Shown here: one piece after another, positions 24,951 through 33,562 of the stretch
Position numbering within the stretch: position 1 is the stretch's first letter
Layout: every line of letters begins with the position of its first letter
NCBI GenBank assembly: GCA_964470345.1
Contig: CAYYBE010000008.1
Span: 1-64,000, forward strand
Source of the DNA: CAYYBE01 sp964470345
GTDB taxonomy: Bacteria > Babelota > Babeliae > Babelales > Babelaceae
Direction: 5' to 3'
Length of the DNA stretch: 64,000 bases
Made by a program: the position numbers and the translations under genes
Notes under the pieces: generated by a model
Database searches by the model: none
The model's input: only the letters and a program-made list of their open reading frames with translations
Told to the model about the DNA's origin: nothing

Positions 24951-25409
24951 TTATTCGGCGATTACTTTGACCGTTAACTTTGGTTGCAATTTATTTGACA
25001 ACTTAATTGTAACCGAGTGAACGCCCGTTGTCTTAATTGGCTTATCAAAAGAAACTTGATTTTTTGCAATCGCAATTCCTTCATTGGCAAGCGCATCAAC
25101 AACAAGACCTTCACGCAATGCACCATAGAGCTCATCAGGTTCTCCATCTTTGCCCTTGTGCACCTTACTGGTCAAGACAATTTTTACAGCCTTAATTTTT
25201 TCTGCAAGCATAGAAGTTTTTGAAGAAATAACCTCTTGGCGCTTTTCAATCGTTTTTGTTCGGCGCGCAAAACCAGCTTGATTAGCATCGGTAACCTCAA
25301 CGGCTAATTTGCGAGGGAACAGAAAATTGGCTGCAAAGCCATCGGAGACTTGTACCATTTCTCCGGCCATTCCAACTTTTTCTACATCTTTTACTAAAAA
25401 TACTTTCAT
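24951..25409 (-). CDS. rplI: 50S ribosomal protein L9
   Basis: A 152-residue protein of standard length. The N-terminal rRNA-binding domain has the signature MKVFLVKDVEKVGMAGEMVQ and NFLFPRKLA. A long helix (TKTIEKRQEVISSKT) links to the C-terminal domain. A strong GAGGAGG ribosome-binding site precedes the ATG. It is co-oriented with dnaB and lies 147 bases after the pseudopilin genes; the gap is filled mainly by the 100-base dispersed repeat. Confidence 0.96.
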   Translation of the reverse strand: MKVFLVKDVEKVGMAGEMVQVSDGFAANFLFPRKLAVEVTDANQAGFARRTKTIEKRQEVISSKTSMLAEKIKAVKIVLTSKVHKGKDGEPDELYGALREGLVVDALANEGIAIAKNQVSFDKPIKTTGVHSVTIKLSNKLQPKLTVKVIAE

Positions 25410-25430
25410 ACGGTATCCTCCTCAATTTCT

Positions 25431-25530
25431 TAAACGTTGCGTAAGTTGAAACCTCCGAGGCTTGCCTCGCACAAAATGCTCTTTCGCGACCTCGAAGATG
25501 CTCCGCAGCTTGCTGCGCGAGCTCTTCGCA
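25431..25530 (-). repeat. 100-base dispersed palindromic element, copy 1
   Basis: The reverse complement matches 41982-42082 with scattered changes. The element starts TG[TC]GAAGA, carries two tight palindromes (CGCAGC-AA-GCTGCG and CGAGGC-AA-GCCTCG) and ends near GCGCAACGTTT. It fills the gap between the pseudopilin operon and rplI. Two internally deleted copies exist at 18611 and 43631. No transposase is visible, so it would be a non-autonomous or RNA-structured repeat. Confidence 0.75.
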
Positions 25531-25556
25531 ATTTCTGTGCTTTAGTATACCGCACA

Positions 25557-25970
25557 TTAGAAACTCTGCCCAGATCTCTTTACACGCGCAAGCTCCAAAG
25601 CGCGCGCTGAAAAGAGATGCTCAGCCGCTCCAACAGACGCTGCACCCTGCTGAACTGTTAGAGAAATAAGCAAACAACCATTCGGGCGAAGAAGATAGGT
25701 ACAATCGGCGGCAAATGCGATTCCAAGCTCTGTGCGAGAAACTTCAAAACGATAGATAGCAGTTTTTTTATCAGCAATCTCCTGCTGCAGCTTCTTGTCA
25801 GACTGATACCGCACACAGGCAACACGCATCACTGCTTGCAAAAGCGCCTCACGTTCTTCGTGCACACTATACATCTGTGCCGTTTGCACGACATACTGAG
25901 CATGAAACAGTAAGCCAAGCGCAAGCACCGCCCACAAAGAACTGACACCAAGTATTGTTAAAAGCTGCAT
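25557..25970 (-). CDS. Membrane-anchored protein of the pseudopilin operon
   Basis: A 137-residue protein; the ATG at 25970 is chosen behind GGGAGGG and overlaps the end of the upstream gene by 13 bases. One N-terminal hydrophobic helix (LLTILGVSSLWAVLALGLLF) is followed by a predicted extracytoplasmic domain of about 110 residues with two cysteines (ADCTYLLRPNGC). It lacks the processed GFTLxE motif. By position it may be a minor pseudopilin-like or assembly partner of the two prepilin-like genes upstream. Exact family not recognised. Confidence 0.62.
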   Translation of the reverse strand: MQLLTILGVSSLWAVLALGLLFHAQYVVQTAQMYSVHEEREALLQAVMRVACVRYQSDKKLQQEIADKKTAIYRFEVSRTELGIAFAADCTYLLRPNGCLLISLTVQQGAASVGAAEHLFSARALELARVKRSGQSF

Positions 25971-26440
25971 GCTAAAAATCCCTCCCAAACCAGCACACGA
26001 CGAACAACGCGCGCAGAACCTTTCGTGAGCTTCACATCAACAAAGCGAACTAACGGCCCCTGTTGATCAAGTGTTGCACTGAGCGTGCAATTGTCGGCGG
26101 CAACCGTCGCAACCCCCTGCTGCACCCGCCACAAACGAGGCGCTCCGTCTACAACCTCACGCACATACCAGCCCCACCCACCATCAGATTTCCAGCGAAT
26201 CTCGCCAGCGCCCGACGCCGTCCACGCCCGGCGATCAGCAGGTGCATGCGCCAAATCGCGCGTTATCAGACACATGAGTGAATAGAGAGCCAGCTCGTCT
26301 TCACGCTCACCGGTACTCTTGCGCACAAGAGCCAAACTCTGTACAACAAAACTCGTTATTCCTACCAACATAAGAGCGCACAGAGCGAGATAGATTACTG
26401 ACTCGATAAGTGTAAACCCTGCCGATCTACCAACATTCAT
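25958..26440 (-). CDS. Prepilin-like protein (GFTLIES type)
   Basis: A 160-residue protein with the type IV prepilin peptidase motif: short basic leader MNVGRSA, then GFTLIESVIYLALCALMLVG, where cleavage would follow the Gly and the Glu at +5 is present. The hydrophobic helix leads to a C-terminal domain with Trp-rich segments (GGWGWYVREV). The start at 26440 overlaps the previous stop in ATGA. This layout fits minor pseudopilins of type II secretion (GspI/J-like) or minor pilins. Which machine it serves cannot be read here. Confidence 0.78.
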   Translation of the reverse strand: MNVGRSAGFTLIESVIYLALCALMLVGITSFVVQSLALVRKSTGEREDELALYSLMCLITRDLAHAPADRRAWTASGAGEIRWKSDGGWGWYVREVVDGAPRLWRVQQGVATVAADNCTLSATLDQQGPLVRFVDVKLTKGSARVVRRVLVWEGFLACSF

Positions 26441-26772
26441 ACACGCCGACTCCCGACAAGCGTTACTTGTTCTCTTCCCATTGGCCCCTGCGTTGATGCA
26501 GTAACCGCAATCCATGCCACCCCCGGAACGGTTGGCTCTTTCCAGGTTGCAACCTGGAGTTGGCAGCCAAAATCAGCCACCTGCGTACCAGCAACTTTCT
26601 CCAGAGAAAACCGATCGACCGCTGCGCGCGCTACCTCGACCAGATGAATCTTTTTGGAAGCTTGCAGCTCGCAATTCACAACAGAAACGCTCCATTGCGT
26701 TACCCATAAGGCAAAAAGCACAGCCAGCAGCAGTCCAAGCATGCTCTCTACAAGAAGAAAACCCCTTGACAA
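26437..26772 (-). CDS. Prepilin-like protein (GFLLVES type)
   Basis: A 111-residue protein with the prepilin motif RGFLLVESMLGLLLAVLFAL. I place the start at a TTG at 26772 (MSRGFLLVES...) behind AAGGAG; the longer frame upstream gives a leader that is too long and runs across a divergent gene's 5' region. The first gene of a three-gene pseudopilin-like operon (ATGA junction to the next). The conserved Glu is present and the body contains two cysteines. Its start region overlaps the promoter of the divergent gene at 26831. Confidence 0.7.
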   Translation of the reverse strand: MSRGFLLVESMLGLLLAVLFALWVTQWSVSVVNCELQASKKIHLVEVARAAVDRFSLEKVAGTQVADFGCQLQVATWKEPTVPGVAWIAVTASTQGPMGREQVTLVGSRRV

Positions 26773-26794
26773 ACGGCTCCTTATCGGATAATAT
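26766..26794 (+). promoter_or_regulatory. Near-consensus promoter of the exported coiled-coil gene
   Basis: TTGACA (26766-26771), exactly 17 bases, TAATAT (26789-26794), 37 bases before the ATG at 26831. One of the best sigma-70-type promoters in the window. It overlaps the 5' end of the divergent prepilin-like gene, so the two promoters may interfere. Confidence 0.75.
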
Positions 26795-26830
26795 TCAAAA
26801 TAGACATAATTAGAAAGGAATAGTAATCGT

Positions 26831-29395
26831 ATGAAAACCATAAACTTCTTCTCTCGTTTTTTCTGTAACGTGTGCATACCATTGAGCCTACTGATGCTCG
26901 TCGGTACAAGTCAACAACTGCGTGCTCTTGATCCGCAGCCCTCTTTTGCAGGTATGCCTGACATGGCAGGGCCAGCAATGGCGCCAGGACAAGGTATGCC
27001 GGGAATGCCGCCATTACCTGAAGGGGTAAGTGAAGCTGATTTCGAAGCGATGGTCAACGAAATATCAAAACAACTTGAGACGATGAGTCCTGAAGAGATC
27101 GAAAAGCTCCAAAAAGAAGCTGAAGAGATGCTCATTAACAGCGGCGTCAGCAAAGAAGAAATCGAAGCATTCAAGCAAGGGCCTGCCGGATATCCTGAAC
27201 AGCCGGGGCAACAACCAATGGCCGCGCCTGCAACACCATTTGCGCAACAACCAATGGCCGCAGCTCCAATGCCAATAGAGATGAAACCAGCACCAGAAAC
27301 TGGATTCTCGCTCGTGAGTGAAGCAGAAGTAAGTCAAATTTTAAAAAGCATTATTCGCCAAGCCGGTGCCTTGCGTGAGCAGATCGCTCTTTCTGATGCG
27401 CTGCGTAATTTGCGTCCATGGACAAGTTCGCTAAGCGATATCTTGTTCTACGTTAAAGTTATCGACAGTAAACAAGAGTTGCGTAAACGCTTAACAACCA
27501 AAGAGTTCTCTCCATTTCTTGGACAACTAAAACGGTTAAGTAACATGCTTGAGGCGCAAGAATATAATTTGCGCGGCAAAGCAGAAGAACTGATTGAAGA
27601 AGAAAATCCGTATGATATGTTGCGCATCTCGCCCGAAGCATCCAACAAAGAGATCAAACAAGCAGCGCAAGAGCTCTTAGCTGAAAAAGATCCTGAAAAG
27701 CTGAAAGAGCGTCTAACGCAAGAAGGTGCAACAGCCCTTGATATCAAGCGGCAAGTACAGTCTGCACGCATTGCCCGAGCACAGATCAAAGAAGCATATG
27801 ATAAGCTTACCCCTGCAGAAAACCGTGCACAAACAGATCGTCGACTCAAAGCACAACGAGACCAACAGTCCACGTCTGACAAGGCACTTCGTACGGCAAG
27901 TACTGAACTTAATCAGATCTTTTCTCAGATAAATACAAGCGTTATCCATGCATCTGAAGAGTTCCTTAAAAAATATGAACCGGCAGAATTAGCACGTAAA
28001 AAAGAGATGGACGCCGCTGAAGTAAAACAGCGCAAAGAGCAAGAGGCGCGCGCTCAACAAAAAGCCGCTCCAGCGCCCTACCTCGCCCCCGATTTTTATC
28101 CCCCTTCATTTGAAGGACCAAGACCATTTGATGCAGGCCGACCCGCACCATTTATGCCATCAGCAACATCATCAAGAGACAGCTCTTCATCAGATCTAAG
28201 ATCTCCTGAGCAACCAAAAGCAAAAGCTGGAGGCAAAGCAGAGGACAAGAGCAAAAAGGCTGACGAAAAAGCCAAGGGAGAGGCAGACAAAAGTAAAGGA
28301 AAAGGGAAAGACAAGGGCGAAGGAACTGACGAAGAAAAAAGCAAGAAGCCGAAAGAGCCAAATTGGACGCTCACATTAACTAAATTTGAAACCGCATTGA
28401 ATGAATTTGAAAAGGAATTCGGCGTAGAAAATATTGTTGCTCTTACCAAGAAAATTAACGCATTTATTCGAACAGACGATCAGCAAGCAAAAAAGAAACT
28501 CTATGATGAGATCCTCAGCACAATGCAAGGGAACGAAGAGCACGCAAAGCGTCTCAAGAATATTTCTGATTTGTATGCAGAGCTCGAGCAACTTGAAGCG
28601 TATGAAAAGCTTGCTCCCGAGAATAAGAAAAAGCTCTTAGAGCGCTATGCAACTATCAGAAAAGAGCACCCTGCACCGATAAACTTATTACTCGCGCTTG
28701 CTGCAACACGAGAAGATCCCAAGAAACGAGCGCTTCTTAATAAGCCTGACGACGCCCAGAAGGGAAAAGGAGTCAAAGCTCAAAAAGCTGCACCGCACGC
28801 CAAGCCAGAAGAGCACAGCAATCCTCCTGCCGAAGAGATGGAAAAGAAGTATAAGAGCGCCGAAGAGATTGCACAAGAGAAACAGGCAACTGAGCAAGAG
28901 CTCGAAAAGTATAGCGAAGAAGTCGACCAGTTCATTGCTATGGTTAATCACAAGTATCCAGAAAGCGAACTGGAATTGAGAAGAGAAAACGAGGAGCAAG
29001 AAAAGGGCTTAGAAGATCTTGCAGAGGATCTTGTTAACCGCATCCCCCCAGAGCATGAAACCGACAGAAACGAAGTCCGCGAACAGATACAACCAGCTCT
29101 TAAGCAAGCTCGTAATCGCCTTGAACAATTTCAGACGTTAATCGGCCGCTGGGATGATCTGCTTAAACGGAAAAACCCCAATTCTGACAATGCAAACTTA
29201 CGAGAAGCCGCGGATGCTTTACTAAAAGAGACAAAAGAGGCCGGCTATATCGATATAGCCGACGCGAAATACGACGAAATATTCAATCCTATCATTGGTC
29301 GCATCAAAAGTTATGGAAAATCGGCCTTACGCTGGTTTGCCGATCTTTTCCGAAGTTCAACTGACACACAACAAGCGGCCGCTGGTGGATTATAA
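26831..29395 (+). CDS. Exported coiled-coil protein with degenerate J-domain
   Basis: An 854-residue protein behind AGAAAGGA. A signal peptide (FCNVCIPLSLLMLVGTS) is followed by a Pro/Met/Gly-rich stretch (MPGMPPLPEG) and a Gln/Pro-rich linker. About residues 259-340 resemble a J-domain: NPYDMLRISPEASNKEIKQA at the start and IKEAYDKLTPAENRAQTD at the end, but the HPD tripeptide that stimulates Hsp70 is replaced by a DPE-containing segment. The rest is Lys/Glu-rich, mostly helical and probably coiled coil, with a low-complexity basic/acidic linker near 450-510. Function unknown; an export chaperone, scaffold or host-directed protein are options. Its end overlaps the next, convergent gene by 6 bases. 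Confidence 0.8.
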   Translation: MKTINFFSRFFCNVCIPLSLLMLVGTSQQLRALDPQPSFAGMPDMAGPAMAPGQGMPGMPPLPEGVSEADFEAMVNEISKQLETMSPEEIEKLQKEAEEMLINSGVSKEEIEAFKQGPAGYPEQPGQQPMAAPATPFAQQPMAAAPMPIEMKPAPETGFSLVSEAEVSQILKSIIRQAGALREQIALSDALRNLRPWTSSLSDILFYVKVIDSKQELRKRLTTKEFSPFLGQLKRLSNMLEAQEYNLRGKAEELIEEENPYDMLRISPEASNKEIKQAAQELLAEKDPEKLKERLTQEGATALDIKRQVQSARIARAQIKEAYDKLTPAENRAQTDRRLKAQRDQQSTSDKALRTASTELNQIFSQINTSVIHASEEFLKKYEPAELARKKEMDAAEVKQRKEQEARAQQKAAPAPYLAPDFYPPSFEGPRPFDAGRPAPFMPSATSSRDSSSSDLRSPEQPKAKAGGKAEDKSKKADEKAKGEADKSKGKGKDKGEGTDEEKSKKPKEPNWTLTLTKFETALNEFEKEFGVENIVALTKKINAFIRTDDQQAKKKLYDEILSTMQGNEEHAKRLKNISDLYAELEQLEAYEKLAPENKKKLLERYATIRKEHPAPINLLLALAATREDPKKRALLNKPDDAQKGKGVKAQKAAPHAKPEEHSNPPAEEMEKKYKSAEEIAQEKQATEQELEKYSEEVDQFIAMVNHKYPESELELRRENEEQEKGLEDLAEDLVNRIPPEHETDRNEVREQIQPALKQARNRLEQFQTLIGRWDDLLKRKNPNSDNANLREAADALLKETKEAGYIDIADAKYDEIFNPIIGRIKSYGKSALRWFADLFRSSTDTQQAAAGGL

Positions 29396-30517
29396 GTAGT
29401 AGGGCTCAAGAGCCTTTGCAATCTCTTGATTAAAACCATGCTTGCGCAAATATAAGAGCGCATCACATGCCGCCTTTACGCCATCACCCATAGCAGTTGG
29501 GGCACGCTTATACACACTATCAGTTACATTACCTGCTGCAAAAATACCGGGACAGCTGGTTGCTGCACAACGCGTTGCCAGTTCCAGAAAGCCCTGCGGC
29601 GTACATTGAGCAAGTGGAGCAAAAAGCCGACTGTTCGGTTCTCGCCCAAGTGAAACAAATAAACAAGCAACAGGAATGAGCTCTTTCTCTCCCGTTGCTG
29701 TATGCACGACACGCACCGCCTGTACATTTGCGCCATCACCAATAATTTCAGAAATCGTTACCCCATTAAGCGTTTCTACTGACGCGCAGCGCACAAGCTT
29801 TTCACGAGGCAAAACGAACTCCTTATCCCCCGGCATTGCCACCACAACAATATGTTGTGCAAGCGGCATGAGGTGATAGAGCAATTCTTGTAAAGCAGGA
29901 CCACGCGCAATGACCATCACACGCTTATTACGCGCTTCACGACCATCGCAAGCAGCACAACTAAAAATACCTTTGTTCATATACTGCGCTTCACCGGGCA
30001 CACCTAATCTTTTAAGCCCTGCTCCGGTTGCTGCAATAATCGTCAATGCATGAATCACGCGATTTTGCGCCGTGTGTACAATAAAATAATTGCCAACTTC
30101 TGCACGCTCAATACGCGTTACTTCATCATCGGACAAACAAGTAACACCTGCCTTCGTTGCCCGTTCCAATTGCTGATCCATAATCGTTGCACCGGGAGTG
30201 GGAGCAATCGTCTGAATATTGTCCACAAGCTTTGCATCTGCTAATTGACCACCGAGTTCAGACCCTGCAATCATAACCGTATGCAACTTTGCTTGTGCTG
30301 CTGCAAAAGCAGCTGCCATACCCGCAGGCCCTGAGCCTATGACTAAAACAGGTACAATGTTTTTTTGTTCTTTACTCGCAGCAAGAATCTCATCAAACCA
30401 CCCACTAGGCGCAGCAAGCAGTGGTGCACTCTCGATGCCCTCGTGGGGGCACCAACGCTCTTGGGCAGAACAAGAGATACAGCCCAATAGACCTACTACA
30501 AACAGAATTCGCTTCAT
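29390..30517 (-). CDS. Exported thioredoxin-reductase-like flavoprotein
   Basis: A 375-residue protein with a lipoprotein-type N-terminus (MKRILFVVGLLGCISCSAQ), unusual because thioredoxin reductases are cytoplasmic. The FAD motif GSGPAG (61-66), the CAAC redox pair (187-190) followed by DG, and the C-terminal GIFAAGNV FAD contact are intact. The second Rossmann motif that binds NADPH is lost: where GxGxxA is expected the sequence reads VIARGPALQEL (202-212), and the HRR phosphate-binding motif is absent. I infer a flavin disulfide enzyme in the envelope using another electron donor, or a binding protein. It starts 15 bases after ileS on the same strand. Confidence 0.82.
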   Translation of the reverse strand: MKRILFVVGLLGCISCSAQERWCPHEGIESAPLLAAPSGWFDEILAASKEQKNIVPVLVIGSGPAGMAAAFAAAQAKLHTVMIAGSELGGQLADAKLVDNIQTIAPTPGATIMDQQLERATKAGVTCLSDDEVTRIERAEVGNYFIVHTAQNRVIHALTIIAATGAGLKRLGVPGEAQYMNKGIFSCAACDGREARNKRVMVIARGPALQELLYHLMPLAQHIVVVAMPGDKEFVLPREKLVRCASVETLNGVTISEIIGDGANVQAVRVVHTATGEKELIPVACLFVSLGREPNSRLFAPLAQCTPQGFLELATRCAATSCPGIFAAGNVTDSVYKRAPTAMGDGVKAACDALLYLRKHGFNQEIAKALEPYYL

Positions 30518-30532
30518 ACGCTCTCCTAAAAT

Positions 30533-33367
30533 TTACGCTCCTACAATACTCGCGCAACGATCACACAAGCCATCAATATGCTTCGTTTCGTGCCATTGCC
30601 AACAGCGAGGACACTTAGTTCCTTGTGCATGTTCAACACGCGCAAAAACACCTGCTAACGCAGTCTGCGTTAGCCCGTCAGGGTTTTCGGCAAATTGGAT
30701 TTTAGAAACAATACATAATTCTTGCAAGAATGACTCGATCGACTCATCACGCCGTTCCAACTGCTGTTTAAGCGCAGCTAATGTAGAACATTGTGGGCAC
30801 TCGGTCATAAAATAGATTACAACTTGTGCTTCTAAAGAATGCTTGATAATGCCCTGCTCGCGCACACGTTCAAGCTCTTTTAATATGGCATCACGCAAGA
30901 GCAAGATCGTTTCCCACTGCTGCTCATCATGGGGCAACAGCATACGTATCTCTTGGGCAACAGCAGAAAGATCTGCAAATGATTGGAGATGAATCGATTG
31001 ATGTTCCCCTTGATAAAAATCTGCCAGCTGTTCAGCAGTACATGAACAGATAGGGGCCATCAGACGAGTCAACGTATCGAGCATGTACCAAATCACCGTC
31101 TGCGTTGATCGACGGGCCTTACCGCTCGCACCTTCAACGTATAAACGATCTTTAGCACAATCAAGATAGAGCGAACTCAACTGGGTCGTACAATAATCGG
31201 CCAGCCCATGAAACACTTCGGTAAGATCGGCTTTAAGATATGCTTTACGCATCTTTTCATTAAACTCAGCGCACTGAACCAGCGCAAGCGCATCCAGATA
31301 GCGCAATTCACCAGCAGGAACAGCATCCCGTTCCATCGAAAAATCATACAAATTTTGCAACAAGAAGCGGCAGGTATTACGCACTTTGCGAAATACTTCA
31401 CCAACATTTTGTATCACTCGTTCTGAAACAACTGCATCACCCTCTAAGCCCAATGAAGCAGCCCATAAGCGAATGCCGTCCGTTCCCAAACGATCGATCA
31501 GTTGTTGCGGCGGCATTACATTACCGAGCGATTTTGACATCTTGCGCCCTTGCTCATCGACGGTAAATCCATGTGTTGCGATGGTACGCATAGCAGGAGT
31601 ACCTTCAAGCACAAGACTCGTGAGCAATGAACTTTGGAACCAACCACGGAACTGGTCAATGCCTTCAAGATAGAGATCTGCTGGAAATTGTTTACGTGGC
31701 TCTAAAACGGCAAAATGGCTCAGCCCGGAGTCAAACCATACATCAAGAATATCCTGTTCTTTACGAAACTCGCTTCCCTTGCACTTCGGGCAGCTCAGAC
31801 CAGCTGGCATAACATCGGCCAGTGGCACCGTTTCCCAATATTCTATACCCTGCGTTGCAACCTGCTCAGCAACTTTTTCGACTAATTCTTTATTGGTAAA
31901 TGCATAATCACACGATGTACAGATCAAGGCAGGAATTGGTACTCCCCACACCTTTTGGCGCGACAGACACCATTCCCAGCGATGAGCAAGCGTCGCTCGC
32001 AAGAAGTTACGGCCGGCTTCAGGAATAAAGGCAATCGTTTCAACTGCTGCCAATGCTTTTTCCTTAATTCCTTCTCGCTGCAAATCAAAGAACCATTGTT
32101 GTGTCGCACGGAAAATAAGTCCTTGATGGCAACGCCAACAATGCGGATAGCTATGGGTAATCGAAGCTTTATGGAATAACGTTCCCGTTTCTAACAATTT
32201 TTTAATGACCCAGCCCTGTCCATCAGCAACAGATATGCCGGCAAGCTCTGCAGGAATAATTTCATCAGTATATTTACCATCAGCGGTGATCGGTGAATAA
32301 ATTTCTAAACCGTGCTTAACACCAAACTCATAATCCTCAGGACCACATCCCGGCGCTTTGTGTACAATAGCCGTTCCATCTTCGACGCTTACCAGATCGT
32401 CAAGGATAATCGGCACGGTCAATGAAGGAACAAAGGGATGGCGTGCTTCAAGACCAGCCAATGATTCTGCAGGTATCGTTGTAACCACCTCATGATCACC
32501 CGGTATAAGCGCCATAAGCGCTCCCGCCAACTTTTCGCCCACGATAACGAGTCTGTCCTGTATACGTAACAATTGGTACGTACTCTGCGGCTTAAGAGCA
32601 AGCGCACGATTCAAAGGCAATGTCCATGGCGTTGTTGTCCACACCACTAAGTTGATTGGAGCACCTCCGCTGGCTGCAGCAATACGAGGGTCGGGAATAT
32701 GGGCAAGCTGGAAGAGTACATAGATTGAAGGATCTTTTCGATCCTCATATTCAATTTCAGCTGATGCTAACGTCGTTTGGCATGAAGGACACCAGGCAAC
32801 CGTCTTCTTTTTACGTTCAATAAAGCCTTCGTGCACAAAGCGACCAAAGGCGCGCATGATCATAGCTTCATAGGAAAAGTCCATCGTCACATACGGATGT
32901 TCCCAGTCCATAATAGTACCAAGACGCTTAAATTCAGAGCGCTGCACATCGATCCATTTTTGCGCATAGACTCGGCAGGCTTGTTTAATTTGCAAAGGAT
33001 TCATGCCCGGCTTTTCTTGGGTGACTTTCAGCTCAATTGGCAAACCGTGACAATCCCATCCTGGAGTAATCGGCACATGGTACCCCGACATACGGTACGC
33101 TTTGGTAATGATATCTTTTAAAATTTTATTATAAGCGTGGCCCAAGTGAATATTGCCGTTAGCATAGGGAGGACCATCATGGAGAATATAGGTCGCTTTC
33201 CCCTCATTGCATTGCATCGCTTTTGTATAAAGCCCTTCACGTTCCCATCGTTCAAGCAACAGCGGGTCATCAATTTTAGCATTGGGGCGAATAGGGAATT
33301 CGGTCTTTGGCAGGTTTAATGTATCTTTAAAGTCAGTTCGTTTTGTTTGTTCAACGGGATCACTCAT
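30533..33367 (-). CDS. ileS: Isoleucyl-tRNA synthetase
   Basis: A 944-residue class I synthetase that charges tRNA-Ile, of normal bacterial length. It has the HLGH form of the HIGH motif (about 68-72), the CP1 editing insert, KMSKS (about 607-611) and a C-terminal zinc finger (CPRCWQWHETK and CDRC) typical of the bacterial IleS type. The start at 33367 is chosen behind GAAAGG; a TTG 21 bases upstream is less likely. The exported thioredoxin-reductase-like gene follows 15 bases downstream, so the two probably share a transcript. Confidence 0.96.
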   Translation of the reverse strand: MSDPVEQTKRTDFKDTLNLPKTEFPIRPNAKIDDPLLLERWEREGLYTKAMQCNEGKATYILHDGPPYANGNIHLGHAYNKILKDIITKAYRMSGYHVPITPGWDCHGLPIELKVTQEKPGMNPLQIKQACRVYAQKWIDVQRSEFKRLGTIMDWEHPYVTMDFSYEAMIMRAFGRFVHEGFIERKKKTVAWCPSCQTTLASAEIEYEDRKDPSIYVLFQLAHIPDPRIAAASGGAPINLVVWTTTPWTLPLNRALALKPQSTYQLLRIQDRLVIVGEKLAGALMALIPGDHEVVTTIPAESLAGLEARHPFVPSLTVPIILDDLVSVEDGTAIVHKAPGCGPEDYEFGVKHGLEIYSPITADGKYTDEIIPAELAGISVADGQGWVIKKLLETGTLFHKASITHSYPHCWRCHQGLIFRATQQWFFDLQREGIKEKALAAVETIAFIPEAGRNFLRATLAHRWEWCLSRQKVWGVPIPALICTSCDYAFTNKELVEKVAEQVATQGIEYWETVPLADVMPAGLSCPKCKGSEFRKEQDILDVWFDSGLSHFAVLEPRKQFPADLYLEGIDQFRGWFQSSLLTSLVLEGTPAMRTIATHGFTVDEQGRKMSKSLGNVMPPQQLIDRLGTDGIRLWAASLGLEGDAVVSERVIQNVGEVFRKVRNTCRFLLQNLYDFSMERDAVPAGELRYLDALALVQCAEFNEKMRKAYLKADLTEVFHGLADYCTTQLSSLYLDCAKDRLYVEGASGKARRSTQTVIWYMLDTLTRLMAPICSCTAEQLADFYQGEHQSIHLQSFADLSAVAQEIRMLLPHDEQQWETILLLRDAILKELERVREQGIIKHSLEAQVVIYFMTECPQCSTLAALKQQLERRDESIESFLQELCIVSKIQFAENPDGLTQTALAGVFARVEHAQGTKCPRCWQWHETKHIDGLCDRCASIVGA

Positions 33368-33562
33368 GTTCGACCTTTCTATCCTCAAGCCTGCATAATT
33401 ATCATGACCGTATGTTCATACAATTTTTCCATACGCACCACATAGTAAAAAAGCAATTTTATGATACCACAACAGTCAACCAATTGCGAAGAGTTCTGTC
33501 TCTAGCGCACTTTTTCCCCTTTTGCTACCCTAAAGCTATATCGTTTTTCTTGGGGGTAACCT

